Shown here: positions 46,328 to 55,689 of the stretch, in pieces
Layout of the letters: every line of letters begins with the position of its first letter
Position numbering within the stretch: position 1 is the first letter of the stretch
NCBI RefSeq assembly: GCF_034497705.1
Contig: NZ_JAXRUV010000001.1
Coordinates: forward strand, 496,001-560,000
Length of the DNA stretch: 64,000 nt
Reading direction: 5' to 3'
Origin: Marinococcus luteus_A
GTDB lineage: Bacteria > Bacillota > Bacilli > Bacillales > Marinococcaceae
Position numbers and translations under genes: made by a program
The notes under the pieces: model-generated
The model's database searches: none
The model's input: only the letters and a program-made list of their open reading frames with translations
What the model was told of the DNA's origin: nothing

Positions 46328-49066
46328 ATGGCTCAAAATCAAGACGTATTCAATGCTCGCAAGGCTTTTGAATCGAATGGCAAAACGTATTATTATTACG
46401 ACATTAAAGCTATTCAGGATGCAGGAGTCGGCGATGTGTCGAAGCTGCCATATTCCATTCGTGTGCTGCTCGAATCTGTACTAAGACAGTTGGACGGACA
46501 CGTAATTAAACAAGAACACGTAGAAAGCTTAGCAAAATGGGGATCGGAAGAAGGCTCCAAGTATGATGTGCCATTCAAACCATCCCGCGTTATTCTCCAG
46601 GACTTTACCGGGGTTCCGGCAGTCGTGGACCTTGCATCGCTTCGGAAAGCAATGAATGATTTCGGGGGAGACCCGGATGTCATTGACCCGGCGATTCCGG
46701 TTGACCTCGTTGTGGACCACTCGGTACAGGTGGACCGTTACGGTACTGATGACTCGTTAAACCAGAACATGAACTTTGAATTTTCGAGAAACGAAGAACG
46801 CTACAAGCTCCTCAGCTGGGCAACCAAAGCGTTTAACAACTATAGTGCTGTACCGCCGGCTACAGGTATCGTTCACCAGGTGAACCTCGAGTACCTTGCT
46901 TCCGTCGTACACACGAAAGAAACAGAAAACGGCGAAGTGGACACGTATCCGGATACACTCGTTGGTACGGACTCCCACACGACTATGATCAACGGCCTTG
47001 GCGTCCTTGGCTGGGGCGTTGGCGGTATCGAAGCGGAAGCGGGCATGCTGCAGCAGCCGTCCTACTTCCCGGCACCGGAAGTGGTCGGCGTTCGTCTTGT
47101 GAACTCCTTGCCGAACGGTTCGACAGCGACAGACCTAGCGCTGCGCGTTACCCAGCGGCTCCGGGAAACGAATGTTGTCGGCAAATTCGTGGAATTCTTC
47201 GGCGAAGGCCTGGCGGAAATGCCGCTTGCTGACCGCGCAACGATTTCCAACATGGCACCGGAATACGGCGCAACCTGTGGGTTCTTCCCGGTTGACGAAG
47301 AAGCGCTCAACTATCTGCGCCTGACCGGCCGCGATGAAGAGCATGTGCAGCTTGTAAAAGACTACTGCAAGCACAACCACATCTTCTTTGATCCATCCGA
47401 AAAAGAACCGCAGTTCACTCAGGTGATTGAAATCGACCTGGCGGATATTGAGCCAAGCCTGAGCGGACCGAAGCGCCCGCAGGACCTGATTACTTTATCC
47501 GACATGAAAAAACAGTTCAATGAGGCGCTTACGGCTCCAGCCGGCAACCAGGGATTCGGCCTGTCTCCGGAGGAGATCGACAACGAAGCGACTATCGAAC
47601 ATCCAAACGGCAAAACTTCGAAGATGAAAACCGGGGCGCTTGCCATCGCAGCTATCACAAGCTGTACGAACACGTCCAATCCATACGTGATGATCGGTGC
47701 TGGCCTTGTCGCCCGTAACGCGGTGGAGAAAGGGCTTGAAGTACCGGAATACGTTAAAACGTCGCTCGCTCCAGGTTCCAAAGTGGTTACCCGCTATCTT
47801 GACGACTCCGGCTTGATGCCGTATCTGAACGATCTCGGGTTTAACCTGGTCGGCTACGGCTGCACGACGTGTATCGGCAACAGCGGCCCGTTGCTCGAAG
47901 AGATCGAAAAAGGGATCACAGACAGCGATCTCCTCGTTTCCTCTGTATTGAGCGGTAACCGTAACTTTGAAGGACGGATCCACCCACTCGTTAAAGCCAA
48001 CTACCTGGCATCGCCGCCGCTCGTTGTAGCGTACGCGCTGGCCGGCACAGTTGACTTTGATATGTACCGCGATTCGTTCGGCAAGGATAAAGACGGCAAC
48101 GACGTATACTTTAACGACCTGTGGCCGTCCGCGACCGAAATCAAAGACTTTATCACGCAAAACGTGTCTCCGGACCTCTTTAAAGAAGAGTACGAGAATG
48201 TCTTTGACAACAACGAGCGCTGGAACGAGCTGCAGTCGGATGAAAATGCGCAGTTGTACGACTTTGACGATGATTCCACGTACATTCAGAATCCGCCGTT
48301 CTTTGAAGAAATGTCCAAGGAGCCGGAAGACATTAAACCGTTGACTGCTCTGCGGGCTGTGGCGAAATTCGGGGACTCGGTTACGACCGACCACATTTCC
48401 CCGGCAGGGTCCATCGCGAAGGACAGCCCGGCCGGCCGCTACCTGATGGAAAAAGGCCTCAAGCCGGCGCAATTTAACTCGTACGGTTCCCGCCGCGGTA
48501 ACCACGAAGTGATGATGCGCGGAACATTCGCCAACATCCGGATTAAAAACCAGCTGGCGCCTGGCACAGAGGGCGGATATACGACCTACTGGCCAAACGG
48601 TGAAGTGCTGTCCATCTATGATGCAGCGATGAAATATAAAGAGGAAAACACTGGCCTGCTTGTAATGGCCGGCAAAGATTACGGCATGGGAAGCTCTCGT
48701 GACTGGGCAGCGAAAGGGACGAACCTGCTCGGCATTAAGACCGTTATTGCGGAAAGCTTCGAGCGTATTCACCGCAGTAACCTTGTGCTGATGGGTGTGC
48801 TCCCGCTGCAGTTCCAGGAAGGCGAAAGCGCTGATTCTCTCGGCCTGACCGGAGAAGAGCAATTCGATGTAAAAATTGATAATACCGTAAAGCCGCATGA
48901 CATGATAGACGTTGTTGCTACTGATCAGGACGGCAACACGACTACCTTCCAGGTAGTTGCCCGTTTCGACAGTGACGTCGAGATGGATTACTATCGTCAC
49001 GGTGGTATTTTGCAGATGGTTCTCCGCAACAACCTTGAAGCGGCAGAAGCAAAACGCAGCCAGTAA
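46328..49066 (+). CDS. citB: aconitate hydratase
   Basis: This 912-residue aconitase A interconverts citrate and isocitrate in the TCA cycle. The 4Fe-4S ligands are C446 (SCTNTSNP) and C512/C515 (GCTTCIGN). Active-site blocks GTDSHTTMINGLGVLGWGVG (~218-237) and GSSRDWAAKG (~794) are present. B. subtilis CitB also binds iron-responsive RNAs and is controlled by CcpC and CodY; here a partial CodY-like sequence near 46145-46160 is not convincing. A strong promoter lies directly upstream. Confidence 0.96.
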   Translation: MAQNQDVFNARKAFESNGKTYYYYDIKAIQDAGVGDVSKLPYSIRVLLESVLRQLDGHVIKQEHVESLAKWGSEEGSKYDVPFKPSRVILQDFTGVPAVVDLASLRKAMNDFGGDPDVIDPAIPVDLVVDHSVQVDRYGTDDSLNQNMNFEFSRNEERYKLLSWATKAFNNYSAVPPATGIVHQVNLEYLASVVHTKETENGEVDTYPDTLVGTDSHTTMINGLGVLGWGVGGIEAEAGMLQQPSYFPAPEVVGVRLVNSLPNGSTATDLALRVTQRLRETNVVGKFVEFFGEGLAEMPLADRATISNMAPEYGATCGFFPVDEEALNYLRLTGRDEEHVQLVKDYCKHNHIFFDPSEKEPQFTQVIEIDLADIEPSLSGPKRPQDLITLSDMKKQFNEALTAPAGNQGFGLSPEEIDNEATIEHPNGKTSKMKTGALAIAAITSCTNTSNPYVMIGAGLVARNAVEKGLEVPEYVKTSLAPGSKVVTRYLDDSGLMPYLNDLGFNLVGYGCTTCIGNSGPLLEEIEKGITDSDLLVSSVLSGNRNFEGRIHPLVKANYLASPPLVVAYALAGTVDFDMYRDSFGKDKDGNDVYFNDLWPSATEIKDFITQNVSPDLFKEEYENVFDNNERWNELQSDENAQLYDFDDDSTYIQNPPFFEEMSKEPEDIKPLTALRAVAKFGDSVTTDHISPAGSIAKDSPAGRYLMEKGLKPAQFNSYGSRRGNHEVMMRGTFANIRIKNQLAPGTEGGYTTYWPNGEVLSIYDAAMKYKEENTGLLVMAGKDYGMGSSRDWAAKGTNLLGIKTVIAESFERIHRSNLVLMGVLPLQFQEGESADSLGLTGEEQFDVKIDNTVKPHDMIDVVATDQDGNTTTFQVVARFDSDVEMDYYRHGGILQMVLRNNLEAAEAKRSQ

Positions 49067-49076
49067 TTGTTAAAGG

Positions 49077-49108
49077 AAGGCCCCCGGTCCGCCGGGGCCT
49101 TCAATTTT
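49077..49108 (+). terminator. citB terminator
   Basis: GGCCCC-type stem (AAGGCCCCCGG with CCGGGGCCTT) followed by a T-rich stretch. Confidence 0.75.
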
Positions 49109-49262
49109 CTCATATCTAAAATTTCACATACCGTAATGATAAAATTTGTCACACCTTCATCAACCTCTTATAATAAAAATAAGGACTAATGCGTGTTCAA
49201 CCAGGGAATACGATAAAAATGACTACTCATTTTCGTCCTTTTCCCGATAGGGGGTGCCTTTA

Positions 49263-51626
49263 TTGCAAATTAACGAGCAAAATAACATTTACGATATAAT
49301 CGATAGATGGGAAAAAGAAGAAAATAATATTACAGTCAAACGGGCCTACGAGTGCATCCGGACGTTGGAGGAAAACGAACAGGCTTCCGGCTGCGCGCGT
49401 GTTTACGCGCTCATGGCCAGAGACCGGTGGAAGCATCAGCGCCGGTTTGACCCGATGATCCGCAACTGGCTGCAAAAGGCAGAGGAGCTTGACGATTCGG
49501 TGCCGCTTCTGCAGCAGCTTCGGCCGATGGAGCGGATCGACAGCATACAGGAAAATATTATGGATACGCAGCTGACCCCGCTCCGCGAAACGGATCCGGC
49601 CGCGGCCCGCTACCGCGTGGCTGAACAGCTGCGCGAGCAGTGCCGTCAGATGATTCAGTATCTGGATGATACGCTGGATACGTGGAATCCGGAAGAATTG
49701 ACCGTGGACTTTTTGAATGTGGTAGAGAACGAACACCTGCGCGAGCTTCCGTTTCTGCTTGAAAACATCAAGCAGGCGTGCGAACGGCTGGCGTCGAGCA
49801 CCCAGGCTTATATGGATACAGCATCGGGCTCGTTTTATTCGCCCGAAGCCGTGCGCGAAATTAAAGAAGCGATCAGCCATGTGGAGCAGCTGAAGGAAAA
49901 GTGGAACGAAGCGTCGAGCTCGCTCACGAAGGTGGGAGAGGAGTACGCCGACCCGCTTGAAGAGCTGAATGACATGATTGGCCTGCACAGTGTGAAGGCT
50001 CGCGTGCATAACATGTATCATTATCTGCAGTACCAGAAGAGGCGGAAGGAGCAGGGGTACCAGTGGAAGGATGAACGAAGCCTTCATATGATACTGACAG
50101 GCAACCCCGGCACGGGCAAAACGATGCTCGCCCGCCTGCTGGCTAAAATTTATCACCAGCTCGGCCTGCTGCAGCGTGATGAAGTGCTTGAAACCGACCG
50201 TTCCCGCCTCGTCGGCTCGTACGTCGGCCAGACCGAGGAAAAAACCATGGCGCTGATCAAGGAAGCGGTCGGCGGCGTGCTGTTCATTGATGAGGCCTAC
50301 AGCTTAAAACGCGAAGGCATGGCCGGAAACGACTTTGGTCAGACGGCGATTGATACCCTTGTCTCGGCGATGACGAGCGGGGAGTACGCCGGTACGTTTG
50401 CCGTTATTCTGGCCGGCTACCCGGAAGAAATGCGGCAGTTTCTGCACGCCAACCCGGGTCTTCGCAGCCGGTTTCCGGAAAGCAACCATATCCACCTGCC
50501 CGATTACAGCATGGATGAGTTGATGGAAATTGGGGAAAAGGTAGCAATGGAAAACGATTTTTTCCTGAGCGAGGAGAGCAAACGGGTGCTCGAAGAACGG
50601 ATCGAAAAGGAACAGGTGGATGAAACGTTCGGCAACGGCCGCACCGTTAAAAACATTGTGCTCGACAGCATTTTCCAAAAAGGGGCGGCAATCGGCAACC
50701 AGGACTATATCGGTATTGATGACTTTTCGCTGTTAACAGCAGAGGATATTCAAGAGCCTGAAGGCGAACAGCCGAAGGACAAACGCTCCGCCGTCCAGCA
50801 GCTCGATGATTTTATCGGCCTTGATCACGTGAAGCAGGAAATGAAAAAGCTTGCCTCCTTTATCCGCGTGCAGCAGCAGCGCCGCGAAGAGGGGGCGCCG
50901 ACCGTGCCGATTCAGCTGCACACCGTCTTTTCCGGACCACCGGGCACGGGCAAGACGACGCTCGCCCAGGTGTATGCCGGCATCCTGAAGGAATACGGGT
51001 TTTTAAAGCGCGGCCATTGCATCGTCGCCGGCCGCAGCGACCTCGTCGCCGAGTACGTCGGCCAGACAGCCGCGAAAACGAAGCGGAAGGTCCGCGAAGC
51101 CCTCGGTGGAGTCCTGTTTATTGATGAAGCGTATGCCCTGATGTCGAGCTCGCGGAGCGACTTCGGCCGGGAAGCGATGGATACGCTCGTCGAAGAAATG
51201 ACCAAGCACGATGAAAATCTGGTGGTTGTGCTTTCCGGCTATCCGGAGCCGATGCAGCAGCTGCTTGAAATGAATCCGGGGCTTGAATCCCGCTTCAAAA
51301 AAACCTTTTACTTCCCGCCGTATACGCCGGAGGATCTGGCCGAGATTACAGAGCGCTCGGTCGAGCGATTCGGCTATCATTTTGAGCCAGAAGCGCGCGA
51401 GCTGCTTGAAAGCAGGTACGCTGTATCCAACACGGACGGCAACGCCCGGCTCGCCGAAGACGTGGCTGAAGAAATCTTTCAGCAGCAGGCCTTCCGGCTG
51501 TTCCAGTCAGAGCAGAACGATGAAAATCTGCACGAGCTGACGGCCGAAGACGTGAAGCATGCGCTTGAAGTACGGGTGAAATCCGAAGGAGAAGAAGGAC
51601 ATGAAGAGCGTTCATACACCAATTGA
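49263..51626 (+). CDS. double AAA+ ATPase, CbxX/SpoVK type
   Basis: This 787-residue protein has a helical N-terminal region (~1-225) and two CbxX/CfxQ-type AAA+ domains. Domain 1 has Walker A GNPGTGKTM (~281) and Walker B VLFIDEAYSL. Domain 2 has Walker A GPPGTGKTT (~559) and Walker B VLFIDEAYAL. Both have the DDM/DDF-IGL linker (ELNDMIGLHSVK, QLDDFIGLDHVK). B. subtilis SpoVK has one such domain in ~320 residues. TTG 49263 follows AGGGGG by 8 nt; a GTG at 49254 is possible. Its substrate is unknown. Confidence 0.82.
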   Translation: MQINEQNNIYDIIDRWEKEENNITVKRAYECIRTLEENEQASGCARVYALMARDRWKHQRRFDPMIRNWLQKAEELDDSVPLLQQLRPMERIDSIQENIMDTQLTPLRETDPAAARYRVAEQLREQCRQMIQYLDDTLDTWNPEELTVDFLNVVENEHLRELPFLLENIKQACERLASSTQAYMDTASGSFYSPEAVREIKEAISHVEQLKEKWNEASSSLTKVGEEYADPLEELNDMIGLHSVKARVHNMYHYLQYQKRRKEQGYQWKDERSLHMILTGNPGTGKTMLARLLAKIYHQLGLLQRDEVLETDRSRLVGSYVGQTEEKTMALIKEAVGGVLFIDEAYSLKREGMAGNDFGQTAIDTLVSAMTSGEYAGTFAVILAGYPEEMRQFLHANPGLRSRFPESNHIHLPDYSMDELMEIGEKVAMENDFFLSEESKRVLEERIEKEQVDETFGNGRTVKNIVLDSIFQKGAAIGNQDYIGIDDFSLLTAEDIQEPEGEQPKDKRSAVQQLDDFIGLDHVKQEMKKLASFIRVQQQRREEGAPTVPIQLHTVFSGPPGTGKTTLAQVYAGILKEYGFLKRGHCIVAGRSDLVAEYVGQTAAKTKRKVREALGGVLFIDEAYALMSSSRSDFGREAMDTLVEEMTKHDENLVVVLSGYPEPMQQLLEMNPGLESRFKKTFYFPPYTPEDLAEITERSVERFGYHFEPEARELLESRYAVSNTDGNARLAEDVAEEIFQQQAFRLFQSEQNDENLHELTAEDVKHALEVRVKSEGEEGHEERSYTN

Positions 51627-52068
51627 AGTACGATATGCTGAGACAGACCAAATGGGCATCGTCCATCACGGCTCCTATGTGGTCTGGTGCGAAATTGGGC
51701 GCACGCATCATATGAAGGAGATGGGCTTTCACTATCCGGATATTGAAAAAGCCGGCTATTTGTTCCCTGTGCTTCATATTGATATCGATTACGAAACGCC
51801 GGCTGTCTACGGCGAGGACGTGGAAATTGAAACGTGGATTGATTCTTATGACGGAGTGCGTGTAAAATATGGGTATATTGTGACTAACGCTAAAGGAGAT
51901 ACGTGCATCAGGGCGTTTTCGAGCCACGTGTGCGTCCGTAAAGAAACGTTTAAGCCGGTGGCCATACGTAAGGCTCTGCCGGACTGGCATGAGGCCTACA
52001 AACGGCTGGCGGAATCCACTGCCGCTGGAGCTGCCAAAGGTGGTGGGGACGATGGCGTTTGGCATTAA
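51601..52068 (+). CDS. yneP: acyl-CoA thioesterase, YneP-like
   Basis: This 155-residue hot-dog-fold thioesterase of the 4-hydroxybenzoyl-CoA thioesterase family has the motif RYAETDQMGIVHHGSYVVW (~10-28), with the catalytic Asp in ETDQMG. It should hydrolyse acyl-CoA esters; substrate is unknown. It overlaps the AAA gene by 26 nt and the yneQ gene by 17 nt, so the three are translated together. The order matches yneP-yneQ in B. subtilis. Confidence 0.85.
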   Translation: MKSVHTPIEVRYAETDQMGIVHHGSYVVWCEIGRTHHMKEMGFHYPDIEKAGYLFPVLHIDIDYETPAVYGEDVEIETWIDSYDGVRVKYGYIVTNAKGDTCIRAFSSHVCVRKETFKPVAIRKALPDWHEAYKRLAESTAAGAAKGGGDDGVWH

Positions 52069-52372
52069 AGCCAATGAGCTAAGAGCCTGGAAACGAAAGG
52101 CTGCGGCGGGAGAAGTGGCCCTGCTGACGCATTACTGGTACGATCCGCGTTTTCCCGACTGTGATACGGTCACAAAAGCCTCCTGTCGGGACGTGGAAAC
52201 ACTTGCGCGCTGGGGCAGACAGTACGGGTTGAAGGCCGGATGGATCCATTACCGCGAAGACTATCCGCACTTTGACCTGCTGGGGGACTACGAGGCTCAC
52301 ATTCTGTCCAAGGAAAAGCAGTGGAGGCAGATGGAGCGATTTGGTATCCAGGCTCCCCGTTCAAACAAATAA
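52052..52372 (+). CDS. yneQ: YneQ-like conserved protein
   Basis: This 106-residue protein begins MAFGIKANELRAWKRK. It contains EVALLTHYWYDPRFPDCDTV and a PHFDLLGDYEAHIL block. These match the small YneQ family found next to yneP. Function is unknown. ATG 52052 lies within the end of the thioesterase gene and follows GGTGGGG. Confidence 0.75.
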   Translation: MAFGIKANELRAWKRKAAAGEVALLTHYWYDPRFPDCDTVTKASCRDVETLARWGRQYGLKAGWIHYREDYPHFDLLGDYEAHILSKEKQWRQMERFGIQAPRSNK

Positions 52373-52393
52373 TTTAATCTGGAGGCAGGAACT

Positions 52394-53221
52394 ATGAATG
52401 CAACACAGAATGAAATTATTGAAGCACTGCAGACGACGCCGGAGATTGATCCGAAGCAGGAAATCGAGCGCCGGGTGCACTTTTTAAAAGAATACGCGAA
52501 GCAGGCCGGTGCCAAAGGCTTCGTACTCGGTATTTCCGGCGGCCAGGATTCGACGCTCGCCGGCAAGCTCGCCCAGATGGCTGTGGATGAGCTTGAAACC
52601 GAGCAGGCCGTGCCGTTTAAATTCGTCGCGCTCCGTCTTCCTTACGGCAAGCAGCATGATGAAGACGATGCATCGAAAGCACTCGAATATATCGAGCCAC
52701 AGGAAACGTATACGATTGACGTGCAGCCGGGCGTGGACGCATCAGTGCAGGCGTTTGAGCAGGCCCTCGGAACGACCATGTCCGACTTTATCAAAGGCAA
52801 CACGAAGGCCCGGGAGCGGATGAAGGCGCAGTACGATGTCGCCGGGGCCGAAGGGCTCCTTGTGCTCGGCACCGACCATGCGGCAGAGGCGGTCACCGGC
52901 TTTTATACGAAGCACGGGGACGGCGCCTGCGATGTGGCACCGCTATTTGGCCTGAACAAGCGCCAGGGCAAAATGCTTTTGCGCGAGCTTGAAGCACCGG
53001 CATCGACGTTTGAAAAAGTACCGACCGCCGATCTTGAAAGCGACCGGCCGGGCCTACCGGACGAGGAAGCGCTCGGGCTGACATACGATCAGATTGACGA
53101 CTTTCTCGAAGGCCGCAGCATCGATTCCAAAGCCCATGACCGGCTGGTGGATATGTATAACAAAACGGCGCATAAACGGGAATTGCCGGCAACGTTATAC
53201 GATACGTGGTGGAAAGAATAA
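52394..53221 (+). CDS. nadE: ammonia-dependent NAD+ synthetase
   Basis: This 275-residue enzyme converts nicotinate adenine dinucleotide to NAD with ammonia and ATP. It has the PP-loop SGGQDST (~48-54). Other family marks are RLPYGKQHDEDDA, GTDHAAEAVTGFYTKHGDGA and KRQGKMLLRELEAP. Its length is that of B. subtilis NadE. No glutaminase domain is present, so it uses free ammonia. Confidence 0.95.
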   Translation: MNATQNEIIEALQTTPEIDPKQEIERRVHFLKEYAKQAGAKGFVLGISGGQDSTLAGKLAQMAVDELETEQAVPFKFVALRLPYGKQHDEDDASKALEYIEPQETYTIDVQPGVDASVQAFEQALGTTMSDFIKGNTKARERMKAQYDVAGAEGLLVLGTDHAAEAVTGFYTKHGDGACDVAPLFGLNKRQGKMLLRELEAPASTFEKVPTADLESDRPGLPDEEALGLTYDQIDDFLEGRSIDSKAHDRLVDMYNKTAHKRELPATLYDTWWKE

Positions 53222-53231
53222 CAAGCGTCTG

Positions 53232-53260
53232 CGGATGGTCCCTTGCGGCCATCCGTTTTT
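53232..53260 (+). terminator. nadE terminator
   Basis: CGGATGG pairs with CCATCCG followed by T5. Confidence 0.8.
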
Positions 53261-53361
53261 ACCAATATGGAAAGACTGGACGCCGGCCGCGATGTTTGAT
53301 ATACAGATAACAGAAAGAAAAGGAGAGAACACCGAAATACGCTAAAGGAGTACGATAGTGC

Positions 53362-54270
53362 ATGCCTATTAAAGTGCCTGACTATTTACCGGCCAAAAAT
53401 ACGCTGGAAAAAGAAAATATTTTCATCATGAACGAAAGCCGGGCCTACCTGCAGGATATCCGCCCGCTGAAAATCGTCATCCTGAACCTGATGCCCTTGA
53501 AGGAACGCACAGAGACCCAGATTCTGCGGATGCTCAGTAATACGCCGCTGCAGGTGGACGTATCCTTTCTGCACCCGGACACCCACCGCTCCAAAAATAC
53601 GCCGCGCGAGCATCTGTCGTCGTTCTATAAAACGATTGATGAAGTGCGGAGCAGAAAATTCGACGGTATGATTATCACCGGAGCACCGCTTGAAAAAATT
53701 CCATTTGAAGAAGTGGACTACTGGGAAGAGCTGCAGAGTATTCTCGAATGGAGCGACCAGAACGTCACGAACACGCTGCACATCTGCTGGGGCGCCCAGG
53801 CCGGCCTGTACCACCACCACGGCATCGATAAATATCCGCTCCCGAAAAAGCAGTTCGGCGTGTACCCGCACTATATTAACGGTGGTAATGAAAAGCTTCT
53901 GAGCGGGTTCGACGATCAGTTTTATGTGCCGCATTCCCGGTACACGAAAACGAGACGGGAGGATGTGGAGGCCTGTCCGGACCTTGATATTCTGTCGGAA
54001 TCCGACGAAGCCGGGCTGTATATCGTAGCGACGAAGGACCGCAAGCGGATTTATGTGACCGGCCACAGCGAATACGATGCAGAAACCCTGCGCGATGAAT
54101 TTGAGCGCGATATGCGGCGCGGGCTCGGTACAGAGGTGCCGGAAAACTATTTTCCGGAGGACAACCACCTGTATTCCCCGCTGAAAATGTGGCGCGCCCA
54201 CGCGACGCTGCTGTTTACGAACTGGCTGAACTACTATGTCTATCAGGAAACGCCGTTCGATTTTGCCTAA
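53362..54270 (+). CDS. metA: MetA homoserine O-acyltransferase (probable acetyltransferase)
   Basis: This 302-residue MetA catalyses the first committed step of methionine synthesis. The catalytic Cys142 lies in HICWGAQAG, and the His-Glu pair is in VTGHSEYDAE (~235-237). Residue 111 is Glu (ITGAPLEK), which in Bacillus MetA enzymes selects acetyl-CoA rather than succinyl-CoA. The 140-nt upstream region has no SAM riboswitch that I can recognise. ATG 53362 is preceded by AAAGGAGTACGATAGTGC. Confidence 0.92.
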   Translation: MPIKVPDYLPAKNTLEKENIFIMNESRAYLQDIRPLKIVILNLMPLKERTETQILRMLSNTPLQVDVSFLHPDTHRSKNTPREHLSSFYKTIDEVRSRKFDGMIITGAPLEKIPFEEVDYWEELQSILEWSDQNVTNTLHICWGAQAGLYHHHGIDKYPLPKKQFGVYPHYINGGNEKLLSGFDDQFYVPHSRYTKTRREDVEACPDLDILSESDEAGLYIVATKDRKRIYVTGHSEYDAETLRDEFERDMRRGLGTEVPENYFPEDNHLYSPLKMWRAHATLLFTNWLNYYVYQETPFDFA

Positions 54271-54300
54271 AACTGTTTCCAATTTTGGAAACAGTTTTTT
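54269..54300 (+). terminator. metA terminator
   Basis: AAACTGTTTCC pairs with GGAAACAGTTT, then T-run. Confidence 0.88.
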
Positions 54301-54399
54301 CAGTTGGCGGAAAAAAGATGATATAATAGACGCGTGTGCGAACAGTAAGAAATGACAAACTGGCAGAGCCGCCGAAGACTGAGAGCGGAAGATTGGGTG

Positions 54400-55626
54400 A
54401 TGGAGTTGGATGCGCTAGACGTATTGATGAACAAAGAACGGATCATGGTATACTTTCAGCCGATACTGAGTGCAGATAAGCTCGAAATTTCTGCGTATGA
54501 AGTACTCGGCCGTTTCCAGAACGATAACGGAGGCGTCGAAACGCTTGAGAACTGCTTTCGGGACCCGAACGTGCCGTGGGAGTATAAGCAGGAAATCGAC
54601 CGTGCCGTGCACCAGGCTGCCCTGGAAACATTTGTGGCTGAAGAACGGGCGGATATGATCTTTTTGAACGTAGATGCGGCCACCATTCTGGGGGACGGGG
54701 GAGACGGGCTGGTCGAATTTCTGCTCGGGTACGAAGAAAGAGGCATAGCACCAACCTCGATCTGCCTGGAGCTGAAAGCAACGGATTTCCAGCAGGATCT
54801 GTCCCGCCTGAAGCATTTTATGCAATACGCCCAGAGCGCCGGGCTGTCGATTGCGATTGACAATCTCGGCAAGGAAGCGATTCATCTGGAGCAGATTGCC
54901 TATTTAAAGCCCAATGTGCTGAAGGTGGACGTGACGTTTTCTGAAAATTTCGCCGTTCCGAGCATTTACCGGGACGTGCTGCATTCGTTATCGACGCTGT
55001 CGAGAAAGATTGGGGCTTCGCTTTTATTTGAAAAAATCGAGTCGTTTAATCAGCTGAACTACGCCTGGCGCAACGGTGCCCGGTACTACCAGGGGTTTTA
55101 TCTCGACAAGCCGAAAGAAACGTTCATTGAGAAGGATCAGTTTCAGGAACGGATGAAAAAAGACATCCACCATTTCATTGATGTGGAACGCAAAAAAATT
55201 GAAGCCCAGATCCAGCTTACTGCCGAACTAAACAAGCGGCTGAATGCCCGGCTCAAGCATGCGGATGTGATGGAAGACATTGACGGATGGACGCTGAAAA
55301 CCGCAGAGTCGCTCGAGGAGATGAGCTTCCGGGTGTATGTGTGTGACCGGGAAGGGTATCAGCTTTCGGGAAACGCCTCGCGCCAGAACGGCGAAGCGTG
55401 GGAATACCGGATAGAGGAGCGCAACCGCAACTGGAGCTGGCGCCCGTATTTTCTCGAAAACATTGTACGTATGAATTTTGAACAGCGGGGGATTCTTTCC
55501 GATATGTATACGGATTTTCACAGCGATGAAATGATCCGGACGTATTCCCACCCGATTACGGAGGATCTGTACGTGTTCGTGGACATTCCCTACGCGTTCT
55601 TGTATGAAAAAGATTATCTGCTGTAA
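54400..55626 (+). CDS. ykuI: YkuI-like EAL-domain protein
   Basis: This 408-residue protein (B. subtilis YkuI is 407) has an N-terminal EAL domain (~1-245) with the motif written EVLGR, and a C-terminal PAS-like domain (NWSWRPYFLENIVRM, DMYTDFHSDEMIRTYSHP). YkuI binds cyclic-di-GMP but is not known as an active phosphodiesterase. Here several EAL catalytic positions also vary (LELKATDF in place of LEITE). The start at 54400 is set by the homologue; an earlier ATG at 54352 is possible. Confidence 0.85.
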   Translation: MELDALDVLMNKERIMVYFQPILSADKLEISAYEVLGRFQNDNGGVETLENCFRDPNVPWEYKQEIDRAVHQAALETFVAEERADMIFLNVDAATILGDGGDGLVEFLLGYEERGIAPTSICLELKATDFQQDLSRLKHFMQYAQSAGLSIAIDNLGKEAIHLEQIAYLKPNVLKVDVTFSENFAVPSIYRDVLHSLSTLSRKIGASLLFEKIESFNQLNYAWRNGARYYQGFYLDKPKETFIEKDQFQERMKKDIHHFIDVERKKIEAQIQLTAELNKRLNARLKHADVMEDIDGWTLKTAESLEEMSFRVYVCDREGYQLSGNASRQNGEAWEYRIEERNRNWSWRPYFLENIVRMNFEQRGILSDMYTDFHSDEMIRTYSHPITEDLYVFVDIPYAFLYEKDYLL

Positions 55627-55689
55627 ACAGTGCCGGCTTCTCCTGCTACGGGGGAGCGGCGTTTTTACATAAAAAGGAGCGCGGTAACA

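Noticed and set aside
47495..49000. Long antisense ORF (501 residues) opposite citB
   Set aside because: Same reason: composition of a reversed coding strand and no start signals.
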